Shown one piece after another: positions 28,937-38,158 of a DNA stretch of 41,361 bases. The stretch comes from Gemmatimonadota bacterium (GTDB lineage Bacteria; Gemmatimonadota; Gemmatimonadetes; Longimicrobiales; Gaopeijiaceae). Position numbers and translations under genes: made by a program. The notes below the pieces were generated by a model. The model was not told where the DNA came from and did not search any database. It saw only the letters and a list, made by a program, of their open reading frames with translations. The stretch's first letter is position 1; every line of letters starts with the position of its first letter. Where the stretch lies: positions 1-41,361 of the forward strand of contig JAPOYJ010000026.1 of the NCBI GenBank assembly GCA_026706635.1, written 5' to 3'.

Positions 28937-30425
28937 CGGTCCCCAACGGGATCCGGTCGAACCAGGGGCGGGCGCTCTCCAGCTGGGCCGCGAGTCGTAG
29001 CAGGGTGGCCTCGTCGCCGACGGGCGCGGCAAGCTGCACCCCAACCGGCAGCCCCTCTCCGCTCCAGTGCAGCGGAACCGACATCGCCGGCTGACCGCTC
29101 ACGTTGAAGAGCGGCGACCAGGGGGTGAAGTCGAAGGCGCTCTCGGCGATGCGCTCTATGAGACCGGTCAGCTGGACGAGGCGTCCGGACCCGATCGCGC
29201 CCAGCGCCCTGAGCAGGAGCCGCTCCGCGCGCTGGGGGCCAAGGGCGCCGATGCGGGGCGGAGGAGACGCGACGGAGGGTCCGAGGAGGAGCTCCGACGG
29301 TCCCAGGAAGCCTGCGATCTCGTACCCGTAGCGATCCAGAGCGCGGAGCGAGTCGGCGTACTCGCGGGCCGAGACGACGGTCGCCAGGAGGGTCAGGCAT
29401 CGGGTGAGCGGCTCCAGCTCTCCCCGCCGGGGCCGCCTCCCGACCCACTCGGCCAGCTGTTCGACCTCGGCCCCCAACTCTCCGATTACGACCCGCGTGA
29501 AGGCCATCGCAAAGGAGGTGCGGTCCACCCGCGGCCATCCCTCCACGACCTCGTGGCCCAGATCCTCCAGGAGAACCCGCGCGCCCGCCACCGCCCTAAT
29601 GCACTCGGGGTGCACCGTGTCGCCCAGCGTCGGCTCGGTCGTCCAGTAGATGCGGAGCCGCTTCGGATCGCGCTCGACCTCGCGCAGATAGGGTCTCCTG
29701 GGTAGCTGAATGCGGTACCGCGCCCCTCGGTCCGGGCCGTGGGTGGCGTCGAGCATCGCTGCGCTGTCCCGCACCGAGCGTGTGAGCACGTGTTCGACCA
29801 CGGCACCGCGCCAGGACGCCCCCCACCTGCTGCGCGACGGGACGCGCCCCCTCGTCGGCTTCAGCCCGAAAAGCCCGCAGCACGAAGCCGGAATGCGAAT
29901 CGAGCCAGCACCGTCGCCCGCGCCCGCGATCGGGACGATACCCGCAGCCACCGCGGCCGCCGCCCCTCCGCTCGACCCGCCCGGCGTGCGGTCCAGATCC
30001 CAGGGATTGCGGCAGGGGCCCCAGCGCAGAGGCTCAGTGCACGGAAGCAGGCCGAACTCGGGCACGTTGGTCTTGCCGAGCACGCTGACGCCAGTCGCGC
30101 GAACCCGCCGTGCGAGTTCGGTGTCGCTCTCGGCGACGGTCCCCTCCAGGAAGCGACTGCCCTGGGAGGTGGGGTGTCCGGCGTAGTTGCCAATCAGGTC
30201 CTTGGCCAGGAAGGGCACTCCCGCGAACACGCCTTCGGGAGGTGTGCTAGCCACGGCCGCCATGGCCTCGTCGTCCATCCGGTGGACGATCGCGTTGATC
30301 AGCGGGTTGATCCGCTCAATCCGTTCGACCGCAATCTCGGCGATCTCCCGGGCCGAGACCTCGCCGGAGTGGTGAAGCGCCGCAAGCGCCACGGCGTCAA
30401 GTCGGACGTATTCGTCGTGCGTCAT
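28911..30425 (-). CDS. amidase signature family hydrolase
   Basis: 504 aa from ATG 30425; an upstream frame extends to 30569 but homology starts here (HDEYVRLDAVALAALHHSGE). The Ser-cisSer-Lys triad is visible: Lys75 in FLAKDL, Ser151 in GGSSGG and Ser175 in GDGAGSIRIPAS. Such enzymes hydrolyse amides in the cytoplasm. The C-terminal FNVSGQPAMSVPLHW and GLPVGVQLAAP agree with non-GatA amidases, and no gatB or gatC is adjacent. The last residues, SSPWKEP, and the TGA stop are encoded by the end of repeat E11, so the native stop was displaced. The start lies 5 nt after TATACA. Confidence 0.9.
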   Translation of the reverse strand: MTHDEYVRLDAVALAALHHSGEVSAREIAEIAVERIERINPLINAIVHRMDDEAMAAVASTPPEGVFAGVPFLAKDLIGNYAGHPTSQGSRFLEGTVAESDTELARRVRATGVSVLGKTNVPEFGLLPCTEPLRWGPCRNPWDLDRTPGGSSGGAAAAVAAGIVPIAGAGDGAGSIRIPASCCGLFGLKPTRGRVPSRSRWGASWRGAVVEHVLTRSVRDSAAMLDATHGPDRGARYRIQLPRRPYLREVERDPKRLRIYWTTEPTLGDTVHPECIRAVAGARVLLEDLGHEVVEGWPRVDRTSFAMAFTRVVIGELGAEVEQLAEWVGRRPRRGELEPLTRCLTLLATVVSAREYADSLRALDRYGYEIAGFLGPSELLLGPSVASPPPRIGALGPQRAERLLLRALGAIGSGRLVQLTGLIERIAESAFDFTPWSPLFNVSGQPAMSVPLHWSGEGLPVGVQLAAPVGDEATLLRLAAQLESARPWFDRIPLGTASSPWKEP

Positions 30426-30430
30426 CTGCC

Positions 30431-30436
30431 TGTATA
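30431..30436 (-). promoter_or_regulatory. candidate -10 for a leaderless amidase transcript
   Basis: TATACA on the minus strand ends 5 nt before the ATG at 30425, with no Shine-Dalgarno site between (GGCAG). The layout matches that of the M28-type gene. Confidence 0.38.
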
Positions 30437-30591
30437 CCGAATTATGGCCCGCCCGCCGACCACTGCAACGTGCACGGCAATGGAGGCTAGGTCGGCGTCG
30501 CCTCGCTGCAGGTAGGCTATCTTTGGGCGCCGTGCACCGCCACACCTTGCGAGCGGTGCCGCCACCCACCCCTGATTGACTCCACGATCAT

Positions 30592-31431
30592 ATGAGCGAC
30601 CTAGACAAGATCGGTTCAACCGCATTCGTGATCGCCGCCATTCGCGCCAACGAGCGCAACCAGGCGGTCCGCCTCTTCAACGACCCCTACGCCCGCTGGT
30701 TCGCATCGGAACCCGCCTTCGTCGCGACCAAGGCGCTCGACGCCGCCTTCCCTCCGGCTACCACCATGGTCCGCTTCCGCACCCGCTTCTTCAACGAGTA
30801 CGTGGAACACGGGATCGAGAACGGCGCACGCCAGGTCGTGCTCCTGGGAGGCGGCTTCGACATGCGGGCCCACATACTCGCCGACGAGAGAGCCAGCTTC
30901 TTCGAGGTCGACCAGGCACCGGTAGTCGACTTCAAGCGTTCCGTGCTCGGCGCCCACGGTCTGGAGCAGCCGCCGTCGGTGCCGCACAACTACCTGGAGG
31001 TCGATCTGCCCGACGAGCTGGCCGGGGTAGGGCTGGAGCTCGACGCACCCACGCTCGTGGTGTGGGAGGGGAACACGATGTATCTGCCGGTCGGAGAGGT
31101 GATGCCCTTCCTCGATCGGTTGGCGAGCGCGCTCCCGAGGATGAGCATCGCCTTCGACTACATGGCGGCCGACCTGCAGAATCGCGACCTGTTGGAGGAG
31201 GCCGATGTACGCAGGCTCGAGGGCGTAGAGGCCGCGATGCGCGCCTCCTTCCCGACGGGATTCCCCGACCTCTCGGTATTCGAGGAGCGTACCCCGCTGC
31301 GAGTGGCCGAGTCGGGGCACTTCTTCCGCCTGGGGCACCACTACGGCCTCGGCGATATGGTGGACGACTACCCGGAGGACTGGCGCGAGACGCTCAGGCT
31401 CTACGGGTATTGCGTGCTAGCGAGCACGTGA
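30592..31431 (+). CDS. class I SAM-dependent methyltransferase, TIGR00027 / LCM-type
   Basis: 279 aa from ATG 30592. It opens with DKIGSTAFVIAAIRANERNQ, then LFNDPYARWF, the conserved start of the TIGR00027 (PPM1/LCMT-like) methyltransferases. The SAM-binding motif is VVLLGGGFDMRAH, followed by FFEVDQAPVVDFKR (acidic residue for the ribose) and VWEGNTMYLP. The methyl acceptor is unknown; relatives act on carboxylates or small molecules. It diverges from the amidase over about 165 bp. Its product S-adenosylhomocysteine is the substrate of AhcY, but no operon links them. Confidence 0.88.
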   Translation: MSDLDKIGSTAFVIAAIRANERNQAVRLFNDPYARWFASEPAFVATKALDAAFPPATTMVRFRTRFFNEYVEHGIENGARQVVLLGGGFDMRAHILADERASFFEVDQAPVVDFKRSVLGAHGLEQPPSVPHNYLEVDLPDELAGVGLELDAPTLVVWEGNTMYLPVGEVMPFLDRLASALPRMSIAFDYMAADLQNRDLLEEADVRRLEGVEAAMRASFPTGFPDLSVFEERTPLRVAESGHFFRLGHHYGLGDMVDDYPEDWRETLRLYGYCVLAST

Positions 31432-31536
31432 CCGACCCCCGGGGGGTGTAGGGGGTTACCTGGCATCAGCGTTTCGCGCCGCGGCAGATCATCGAGCCAG
31501 CGGCGTTCGTCCTACTCAGGCTACTGGAGATCCGAC

Positions 31537-32334
31537 ATGCGACGGTCAGCTTCGCCGATGCGCAGCAGCGGTTGGAGGCCGGCACTGGTTCGCCGCCTTG
31601 GCGCCACGATCCTCTGGGCTGTAGCGGCACCAACGGCGGGGTTGGCCCAGACGGAGCTCAATCTACTCTACGGCGAGCACGTCAACCCCTTTGGGGAAAC
31701 GGTCACGACGAGCCGGACCACGGTGCTTACGGTGCAGCACTACGAGCAGTGGAGGTACGGCGACGTATTCCTCTTCATCGACTTAGCCGACGACGCCAAC
31801 CTCGACGGCTACAACGACGACGACGCATACGGCGAGTTCTTCGCCAACTTCAGCTTGGGCAAGGTCCTGGGGGCCGATCTGGGATTCGGCCCGATCCTGG
31901 ACTTTGGAGTGGTGGCGGGCGCCTCGTTCGGTGCCGACGACAACGTTCGCCAGTGGCTGCCCAGCTTCCGCATCGCTTGGCGCGTGCCCGGGTTCGTGTT
32001 CCTCACCACCGACTTCGCGCTGGCCATGGACGCGGGCGGGGGAGTCTTTGGGCGCGACCGCTACACCAAGCGCGACGACCACCTCATCACTTCCGTCGTC
32101 TGGCTGCTGCCCTTCGCCGTCGCAGGCCAGTCATTCTCCTTCGCTGGCTTCGCCGAGCACCAGTCGGGATCGTCCAACTTCCCGGTTGCGCTCTTCAGCC
32201 AGCCCCAGCTCAGATGGGACATCGGCGGAGAGAGCGGGTTGATGCTCGGGGTCGAGGGCCTGCTCTGGTTCAACAAGCTGGGCACCGAGAAGCACGAGGC
32301 GAACCCACAGCTGATGTTGGTGTGGGAGATGTAG
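31537..32334 (+). CDS. Tsx-like outer membrane channel protein
   Basis: 265 aa from ATG 31537, with GGAG 7 bp upstream; a second ATG at 31558 is possible. A signal peptide ending PTAGLAQ is followed by strands rich in aromatics. The segment HYEQWRYGDVFLFIDLADDA resembles the W-x-x-G-D-x-x-F-F-x-D motif of nucleoside-specific Tsx/OmpK channels. Further matches are LGFGPILDFGVVAGASFG and the C-terminal NPQLMLVWEM. The substrate is inferred from the family only. Repeat E12 starts 13 bp after the stop. Confidence 0.7.
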   Translation: MRRSASPMRSSGWRPALVRRLGATILWAVAAPTAGLAQTELNLLYGEHVNPFGETVTTSRTTVLTVQHYEQWRYGDVFLFIDLADDANLDGYNDDDAYGEFFANFSLGKVLGADLGFGPILDFGVVAGASFGADDNVRQWLPSFRIAWRVPGFVFLTTDFALAMDAGGGVFGRDRYTKRDDHLITSVVWLLPFAVAGQSFSFAGFAEHQSGSSNFPVALFSQPQLRWDIGGESGLMLGVEGLLWFNKLGTEKHEANPQLMLVWEM

Positions 32335-32346
32335 GCAGAGCCCGGT

Positions 32347-32415
32347 CTAGCAGTCCGTGGACAATCTCGCGCGAGCACCGAGAGCGGCGAAGCGCCAGCG
32401 GTCCGTGGACGGACC
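32347..32415 (+). repeat. CTAG-end repeat, double left end E12
   Basis: CTAGCAGTCCGTGGACAA plus about 30 bp of left arm, then a second left-end copy (CAGCGGTCCGTGGACGG) near 32395. Homology ends where the IS110 remnant begins. Confidence 0.8.
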
Positions 32416-32709
32416 CGGGTCGCCAGCCTCGCCGGGCTGGCTCCGGTGACCCGCGAGTCGGGCACCTGGAGGGGCCGCAGCTTCATCCAGGGAGGCAGGG
32501 GCAGTGCGAGGCGGACGCTGTACATGCCCGCGGTGACCGCCATCCGCCACAATCCTGACCTGAAGCGGCGGTACGAGCGGATGCGCGCCGCCGGCAAGCC
32601 GGCGAAGGTGGCGATCACGGCCGCCATGCGGAAGCTGGTAGTGCTTGCCAACGTCCTCCTCCAGCAGGACCGCTGCTGGACCCCCGAGCCTCCGGTGCCC
32701 ACCGCATGA
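32416..32709 (+). pseudogene. IS110-family transposase, C-terminal remnant
   Basis: About 97 codons open to TGA at 32709. RVASLAGLAPVTRESGTWRG and then RSFIQGGRGSARRTLYMPAV are the C-terminal Transposase_20 region of IS110/IS1111 transposases. The catalytic Ser region of this family is nearby (GTWRGRSFI). ITAAMRKLVVLANVLLQQDR is the usual final segment. The N-terminal DEDD domain is absent, the sequence being cut at repeat E12. Not functional on its own. An internal ATG/GTG start could still give a short peptide. Confidence 0.85.
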
Positions 32710-32918
32710 CGGACTGGAGTGCTCCGCCCGAGCGCCCAGGAGGGCGGTCGGAAACCCATTGCATGGGTCTGCCAGCCGTCCTAAACACCGAAAGTCACCG
32801 AAACCCCCACCTCCGCGCACACCACGACCCAACGGTCGAACACCCACCCTGGACAACATGGATACTGCTAGGCCCGGAGACCTGCTTCGCCGACGGGTCC
32901 CGGTTCTGACCCCCGTGC
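32710..32918. other. non-coding stretch after the IS110 remnant
   Basis: Contains direct CACCGAAAGTCACCGAAAC-type short repeats and C-rich sequence. It may include the residual right end of the IS110 element. No gene is supported. Confidence 0.35.
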
Positions 32919-35189
32919 TCAGCGGGGCCGCCCCATCCCCGCGGCCGCCTCCATGCGAGCAACCGTCGCTCGCCAACCCTGCTCTCTCGGCTCGAGCGCG
33001 ATCGCGTCGCGACCGTGGAGGACAGCCTCTTCCAGGCGTCCCGACCGCGCGAGCGCCAGGGCGAGATTCAGGTGTGCGCGGGCCAGCTCCGGCGTCCCTG
33101 CGATGGCGCTCTCGTACGCGCTGATCGCGCCAGCCAGGTCGCCGGCGCGCATGCGGATGTTGCCGATCTGCAGGTGCGCCTGACCCTCGTAGGGGTTCAG
33201 CGAGATCGCCCGCTCGAACTCCCGGAGCGCCCCGACTGTGTCGCCGAGCTCCTTTCGGGCCACGCCCAGAGTTACGAACAGCGCTGGCTGGGCCGAGTCA
33301 ATCTCGAGACTCTCCTCGAGGGCCTCGATGGCGGGGCCGTACTCCCCGCCACCCCCACGGGCCGTCCCCAACGCGAATGCCAGCGACGCGTCGCCGGGGA
33401 GCGCCAGCCGGGCACCACGCAGCGCGCTCTCGGTACCCTCGCGGTCGCCGCGAGCATCCATGCCCTGCGATAGGATCCCCAGTGCCGAGGCAAATCTGCG
33501 ACGCGTTGCCACCGGCTCCCGAAGGGCCCGCTTCATGGCATCGCCCGCAGGGTCGGCCACATACAACGCGGCCAGGGCAAGCGCCCGCAGGTCGGGATCA
33601 GGCGACTCCGCCATTCGCCGTATGCTCTCGGCCGCATGGCTGTCGAGAGCCGCGCCCGGCCGCACCCACCCCCTCAGGAAGACAAGCAGCCCCTGGACCT
33701 TGGTCCTGACACCCGGCTCTTCGGGGTGCAGGAGCAGGCGTGCGGCCAGCGCCCTGCCCGTGGTCCTGCCGAGCGAGAGCAGGCCCTCCGTTATGGGCCC
33801 CAGTGGCTTGAGATCGCCCCACCACCTCTCAACCTGCAGCTGGTGCTCCTCATCGCTCCGATCCGCGTGGCAGCCCCGGCAGGCACTCGTCAGCCCCAGC
33901 CTGTCGTCCAGCTCGGGGCGCGGCACCGGGATCGTGTGGTCGGAGCGCGCAAAGGGCACCTGGTCCCCGACCGCCGGCTGCTGCAGGTAGGGCATGTGGC
34001 AGCTGACGCAGCGTGCGCCGGCCGAGGAGGGCGGGTGGAAGGTGTGCGCCTCCGGATCCACTTCCTTCGAGGCGTGGCACCCGGTGCACTGGCGATCGTC
34101 GTTGACGCTGGCGAGCGGGGCGCGGTTGATGTCCCAGTAGCCGAGCCCGTGGGGCTCGTGACAGCTGACGCACGTCATTGCGCCGTCCACATAGCACGAC
34201 GACGAGAGGTGCGTGCCCTGATAGGCGAAGAAGGCAATCCTCCCGTCGGGCAGGTAGTTCGTCCCTTCGAAGAGCGACAGCAGGTGGGAGGAATAGTCGG
34301 AGAGCCGCTCTCCCGGCAGGTGCCCATCCTTGATCGTCATCCTCAACGCGTGGCACTGGAGGCAGACCTCGAGCGACTCCTCGACGCCGTCGGTGGCACG
34401 GCTGGCGAGACCGATGTCGGCGACCGCGACAGCCTGGCCGGAGGCTACTGCGGTCATCGTCTCGACATGGCCGCGCGCGGGTCCGTGGCACGACTCACAG
34501 TTGATTCTGAGCGACGTCCACTCGGTCCGATATCCCCGGCCGGGCTCCAGACGCGTCGTGATCTGGCTACCGTGACAGCCCTGGCAGTTCACGATTGTGG
34601 CCACCGTCCCAATGGCCCTGTACGGCGGCCAGTCGCCGCAGTCCGCTAGTGCCAGCTCGGTGGTGATGGGAACCCAACCCTTGTCGCGACGGCCGGTAGT
34701 GTTGCAGAACCAGCGATCCAGCTGGCGCGAGTAGTCGAATGGTATGAATCGCACCGTGCCATCCAGCACCCGAGTCACGAAGCCCTGCGTGCCCCCACCA
34801 AGGAGGTGGCCGCCCCCGACCACTCCGTCTACCGTCAACCGCCGCTCAGACCGCCCTTCCTGGAGAACCACGAAGACATACCGGCCAACGGAGTCCAACA
34901 TGGGCACCACCGTCGCGTCGCTGAAGACGATCGGGGTGCCGTCGAAGGGGGCGATCACCGTCTCTGGGCTCGGCTCGCCCCCGGCGCGACCGTGCGTAGA
35001 GCTCACCCATGCGGCGTACTTCTCCGCGTGGCAGCCCTGGCACGACTCGGCACCAGCGAACTCGGCCCGTGCGGCCTCGACGTCCTTCGGGAGCTCTGCG
35101 TGGAGATCGCCACCGGCATCTCCACCCCGGTCCCCGCAACCGACGGCGAGCGCCGCGAGGAAGGTCGGTGCGAGCTGCCAACTCCTCAT
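32919..35189 (-). CDS. eight-haem cytochrome c with C-terminal TPR repeats
   Basis: 756 aa from ATG 35189, which overlaps the upstream gene's stop as ATGA. The N-terminal segment LAPTFLAALAVGC suggests export, probably as a lipoprotein. Eight CxxCH haem sites: CQGCH twice, CESCH, CLQCH, CVSCH twice, CTGCH and CRGCH, in the first 60% of the protein. TPR-type helical repeats follow: SLAFALGTARGGGGEYGPAI, ALREFERAISLNPYEGQAHL and AISAYESAIAGTPELARAHL. The haem part resembles cytochrome c554/NrfA-like electron carriers; the TPR part would bind partners. Probably extracytoplasmic electron transfer. The redox substrate cannot be read from sequence. Confidence 0.85.
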   Translation of the reverse strand: MRSWQLAPTFLAALAVGCGDRGGDAGGDLHAELPKDVEAARAEFAGAESCQGCHAEKYAAWVSSTHGRAGGEPSPETVIAPFDGTPIVFSDATVVPMLDSVGRYVFVVLQEGRSERRLTVDGVVGGGHLLGGGTQGFVTRVLDGTVRFIPFDYSRQLDRWFCNTTGRRDKGWVPITTELALADCGDWPPYRAIGTVATIVNCQGCHGSQITTRLEPGRGYRTEWTSLRINCESCHGPARGHVETMTAVASGQAVAVADIGLASRATDGVEESLEVCLQCHALRMTIKDGHLPGERLSDYSSHLLSLFEGTNYLPDGRIAFFAYQGTHLSSSCYVDGAMTCVSCHEPHGLGYWDINRAPLASVNDDRQCTGCHASKEVDPEAHTFHPPSSAGARCVSCHMPYLQQPAVGDQVPFARSDHTIPVPRPELDDRLGLTSACRGCHADRSDEEHQLQVERWWGDLKPLGPITEGLLSLGRTTGRALAARLLLHPEEPGVRTKVQGLLVFLRGWVRPGAALDSHAAESIRRMAESPDPDLRALALAALYVADPAGDAMKRALREPVATRRRFASALGILSQGMDARGDREGTESALRGARLALPGDASLAFALGTARGGGGEYGPAIEALEESLEIDSAQPALFVTLGVARKELGDTVGALREFERAISLNPYEGQAHLQIGNIRMRAGDLAGAISAYESAIAGTPELARAHLNLALALARSGRLEEAVLHGRDAIALEPREQGWRATVARMEAAAGMGRPR

Positions 35190-36541
35190 CCGGAAGAGGC
35201 TCCGTCGTGCGCCCAGGCAGGCCCTTGGCATCGGCAGAGAGTACGGATGTACGCCACCAAGTCCCTCGTCTCGGCGTCAGTCAGCGACGCCCCGAAGGCT
35301 GGCATGCGGCGGCTCTTGCCCAGAATCCAGCCACCGGCGTGCACGCCGTCGTAAAGGGTGTCGTCGGGTCGGAGCGACATTGCGGCGGAGTCGCTGTGAT
35401 CGGTCGGGGGAACCGGCAGGTAGGGAGCGTTGAATCCGTCTCCTTCACCCGCCGGACCGTGGCACGGAGCGCACCTTCCCCGGTAGAGCTCGGCGCCGGG
35501 AGCGGCCTCCGCGGGGGTCGGCGAGGCCTGGTGCGCTACTCTTTCTCCGCCACTCCACTGGCCGCCTCGGCGGAGCAGATACGAGGCGACGAGGTCAATG
35601 CGGTCGCTCCGCTCCAGCGAGGCGGGCATGATCGTACCGCTCGCGAGTACCGTCGGATCGGTGATCACACTCCTCAGGTACTCGGGTCGAAGGCGCTCGG
35701 CGATCCCGTCCAGCCGGGGACCGATCCGCCCCCCGTCGTCGCCGAGCTGGTGGCAACCCAGACAGCTCCACTTCTCCACCAGCAGCGCCTCGGCCTTTCG
35801 CATCGCGAAGGGCGAGAGCTCGAGAGGTGCCCAGGTAGGCGGCGGAACTCCGTCGCGCCGGGCCGCCTGATGGCCCAGCTCGCGCAGGTGAGCGACAATT
35901 GCCGCAATCTCGTCGGGCACCAGGGCAAAGTCCGGCATCTGTCCCCCCTCGCCTGGCCTGGGACCAGCTGGGCGCACCGTCGCCGGGTCGGCCAGGTAGC
36001 GCTCGATCCACTCCTCCCGTAGCCGAAGCGTAGCCGTAGCCAGGTCCGGCGCCACGCGACGCGGAGAGGCTTCGGGGTGAAGGTGGCAGCTTGCACAGCC
36101 CAGTGCCTCGAAGAGCCCCCGCCCCTCCTCCCGGTCCGTCTCCGGGTGACGCTCCTGGGCGCTCCGAAACGCATCGTCCACGCCTCGCATCTCCCGGTCG
36201 TTGGTGACGAAGAGCGCGAGCGCCAGCCTTTGCCGCTCGTCGAGGTCGAAGCTCGGCATCCTTGCGGGCGCGATGTCGGGTCGCACCGGACGGGGATCGG
36301 CGAGGTAGTGGAAGACGTAGGCCGGGGCGAGCGTCGGGGTGCCTTCTCCGAAGGGAGGAGTCGCGCTTCTGATCGCCTCGTCCTCGGCAACCCCCGTGTG
36401 GCAGGCACCGCACCCCAGGGCGGCCATAAGCTGGGCACCATCCCGGGCGTTGCCGCCCTCGGCCGCAGGAGCACCCTGCGGCCCGCCCGACCACCCTGCA
36501 ATCCCGAGCGCGAAGGCCGCGCCCAAGATCAGCCATCGCAT
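35186..36541 (-). CDS. four-haem cytochrome c protein
   Basis: 451 aa from ATG 36541; an upstream frame exists, but the signal peptide RWLILGAAFALGIAGW begins here. Four CxxCH sites, CGACH (44-48), CASCH, CLGCH and CAPCH, each in a cytochrome-c-type domain with a distal Met (for example GQMPDF, TIMPASL and RRMPAF). DETRDLVAYIRTL-like final helices mark the last domain. Likely periplasmic electron carrier feeding or accepting from the eight-haem partner encoded next (ATGA overlap). Several domains of this sort are found in respiratory cytochromes of oligotrophs. The pathway is not determined. Confidence 0.85.
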   Translation of the reverse strand: MRWLILGAAFALGIAGWSGGPQGAPAAEGGNARDGAQLMAALGCGACHTGVAEDEAIRSATPPFGEGTPTLAPAYVFHYLADPRPVRPDIAPARMPSFDLDERQRLALALFVTNDREMRGVDDAFRSAQERHPETDREEGRGLFEALGCASCHLHPEASPRRVAPDLATATLRLREEWIERYLADPATVRPAGPRPGEGGQMPDFALVPDEIAAIVAHLRELGHQAARRDGVPPPTWAPLELSPFAMRKAEALLVEKWSCLGCHQLGDDGGRIGPRLDGIAERLRPEYLRSVITDPTVLASGTIMPASLERSDRIDLVASYLLRRGGQWSGGERVAHQASPTPAEAAPGAELYRGRCAPCHGPAGEGDGFNAPYLPVPPTDHSDSAAMSLRPDDTLYDGVHAGGWILGKSRRMPAFGASLTDAETRDLVAYIRTLCRCQGPAWAHDGASSG

Positions 36542-36678
36542 CGGCGGCGGGTCCTTTCGGCAGGAGGGGTGGGTGGCATTCCGGCGCGGAGCAAGCCGCT
36601 TGGCACCTGGCAAAGATGCGCTGCGGCGGGGTCGAGCGCCACACCGGCAGCGTCGGGCGTCACCCGCGCACACGGAGA

Positions 36679-36720
36679 GCAACTGTCAATCATGGGTTAC
36701 ATAATGTAAACTCTAGTTGC
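36679..36720 (+). repeat. solitary AT core related to the CTAG-end repeat (E13)
   Basis: GCAACT at 36679-36684 and AGTTGC at 36715-36720 form an inverted pair around two imperfect palindromes: TGTCAATCATGGGTTACA and, after TAA, TGTAAACTCTAGTTGC. The spacing of 21 bp is the same as in full copies, but neither arm of the repeat is present. Confidence 0.55.
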
Positions 36721-37188
36721 CACTGGACCCCTGTCGGATCTGCGCTCGGAGAGCACATCCTGGAGCGGTACCCGCTTCCCTGCGAGGAGCCGGAGTCGCC
36801 CTTACCCCATTTGGGACCGGATCCACGGGCTCGCCGGACCGGGGGTAGGGCGGTGGCCCTGCGGGGGCGAAGGGCGTCCCTCGCCGAGGCGCCTGGGGGC
36901 CCTGCGGGGTCGCGGTTCTCGAGTCGCGGGAATCCGAATCGGTCGCCCTGCAATGTGGGTGGGAGGCCAACGGTGGAACTTCCGCTGTCGCCTCCCGGTG
37001 TTGAGAACGCTCGCTCCCAGGAATCGACGGCACGCATCGCCGGCACCACGGGAACAAACCCCTGCCGGTGGGGTAAATCTCGCTTGGCGGCACTCGGATC
37101 TTCGGTCCGATCCGAGGGTGGCAGTCCATGGCCAGGGACGGCCGGACAGCCGCGAAACGGTGACCGGACAACAAGAGGAGAACACAGA
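36721..37188 (+). other. long non-coding leader with two hairpins
   Basis: About 470 bp with no gene I can support. Two stems stand out: CCGGCA/TGCCGG at 37040-37068, and CTCGGATC/GATCCGAG at 37093-37116. Both are in the last 150 bp before the lipoprotein gene. I could not match them to a known riboswitch. Confidence 0.35.
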
Positions 37189-37800
37189 ATGAAGGCAGCA
37201 AGACTACTGATGTCGGCGATCGCTCTGACTCTCGCCGCGACTGCGTGTGGGGAAGACAAGATTGAGCCTGAGGTAGGGATTACGGAGGAGGAGGCGATCG
37301 CGCTCTTCGACTCGAGGGAGTCGATGGCATCGCTTCTGGGCGACTCCACGAAGCTGATCAGCCAGTCGGAGAACGGTGCCGTTTATCGTTGCCCGCAAGG
37401 GGGTCAGGTGACGATGGTCATCACCGAGTTTTCGATGGACACGGTGGCGGCGGATACGACTCGGATCGTGTTCGGTGCGCAAACCACTCCGAGCGGCTGC
37501 AAGACCACCGCCGGCGACAGGGAGTTCACTCTGGACGGAGACCCCAGTGTCAGCGAGAAAGCCACGGTTTACCAGGTTCAGCTCCTGCCGGACCGCGTCG
37601 AGGGTTCGACCAAGGGCGGCCTGAAGTGGGCGCTCGAGGACCGTTCGGGCAGCTGCGAGATCGACCTGACGCTCACCGCGGAGATCGTTGATGGTGACGG
37701 TCCGTCCGACCCGAAGATAGCGAATACCTACCAGGGCCTACTCTGCGGCCATCAGGTGAAGTTCACGAGGACCCAGGACGTGGTGGTAACAGAGGGGTAG
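37189..37800 (+). CDS. hypothetical lipoprotein
   Basis: 203 aa from ATG 37189, with AGGAG 8 bp upstream. Signal ending LAATACGED, so probably lipid-anchored. The mature part has Cys pairs (YRCPQGGQ, SGCKTT, GSCEID, LLCGHQ) and alternating strands (GQVTMVITEFSMD, EKATVYQVQLLP), suggesting a beta-rich domain. No family recognised. It is preceded by a long, possibly structured leader. Confidence 0.7.
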   Translation: MKAARLLMSAIALTLAATACGEDKIEPEVGITEEEAIALFDSRESMASLLGDSTKLISQSENGAVYRCPQGGQVTMVITEFSMDTVAADTTRIVFGAQTTPSGCKTTAGDREFTLDGDPSVSEKATVYQVQLLPDRVEGSTKGGLKWALEDRSGSCEIDLTLTAEIVDGDGPSDPKIANTYQGLLCGHQVKFTRTQDVVVTEG

Positions 37801-38158
37801 GCGGATTCCGTACGGCGCAAAACACGGTAAGAAATCACGTAAGTCTAACTGGGACTGCACGATCTGCGTTCCTTTCCGTCTAGCGCGCATCTGGATCTGC
37901 CGTATGCGCATTGCGGGAAAACCGCCATAGAATGGCGGGAAATCCAAGCAATCGCGAACGAACTCTCTGGGGCATGTAGACGACCGCAACCGGCATGACC
38001 CGGAAGGGACCCTTCGTGCGGTCACTTGCCGGACAAGCAACCAATTCCACTTGGCATTGGGGATTCTGGTACGGACGGCCTGCGCCAGTCTCCATCCGTG
38101 CCGCGCTCAAAACCTGCCTAGTGGGCGCGGCAGGCAGTAGGAAACTGGCGCACCAAGC
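37801..38158. other. intergenic region between convergent genes
   Basis: About 360 bp. It holds the hairpin at 37922-37938 and a CTGCC/GGCAG stem near 38115-38139. Short open frames here show no coding features. Confidence 0.4.
37922..37938 (-). terminator. candidate intrinsic terminator
   Basis: CCGCCAT-AGA-ATGGCGG is a perfect 7-bp stem. Read on the minus strand it is followed by TTTT, so it would end transcripts from the 38159-39358 gene, about 220 bp past its stop. Confidence 0.5.

Noticed and set aside
31436-31455. C-run/G-run stem after the methyltransferase as a terminator.
   Set aside because: The stem is G/C homopolymer only and no T-run follows.
37189-37800. A longer coding region starting at 36616 upstream of the lipoprotein.
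   Set aside because: The extra 190 codons contain repeat E13 and Arg/Gly-rich sequence. The Shine-Dalgarno site and the lipoprotein signal fix the start at 37189.
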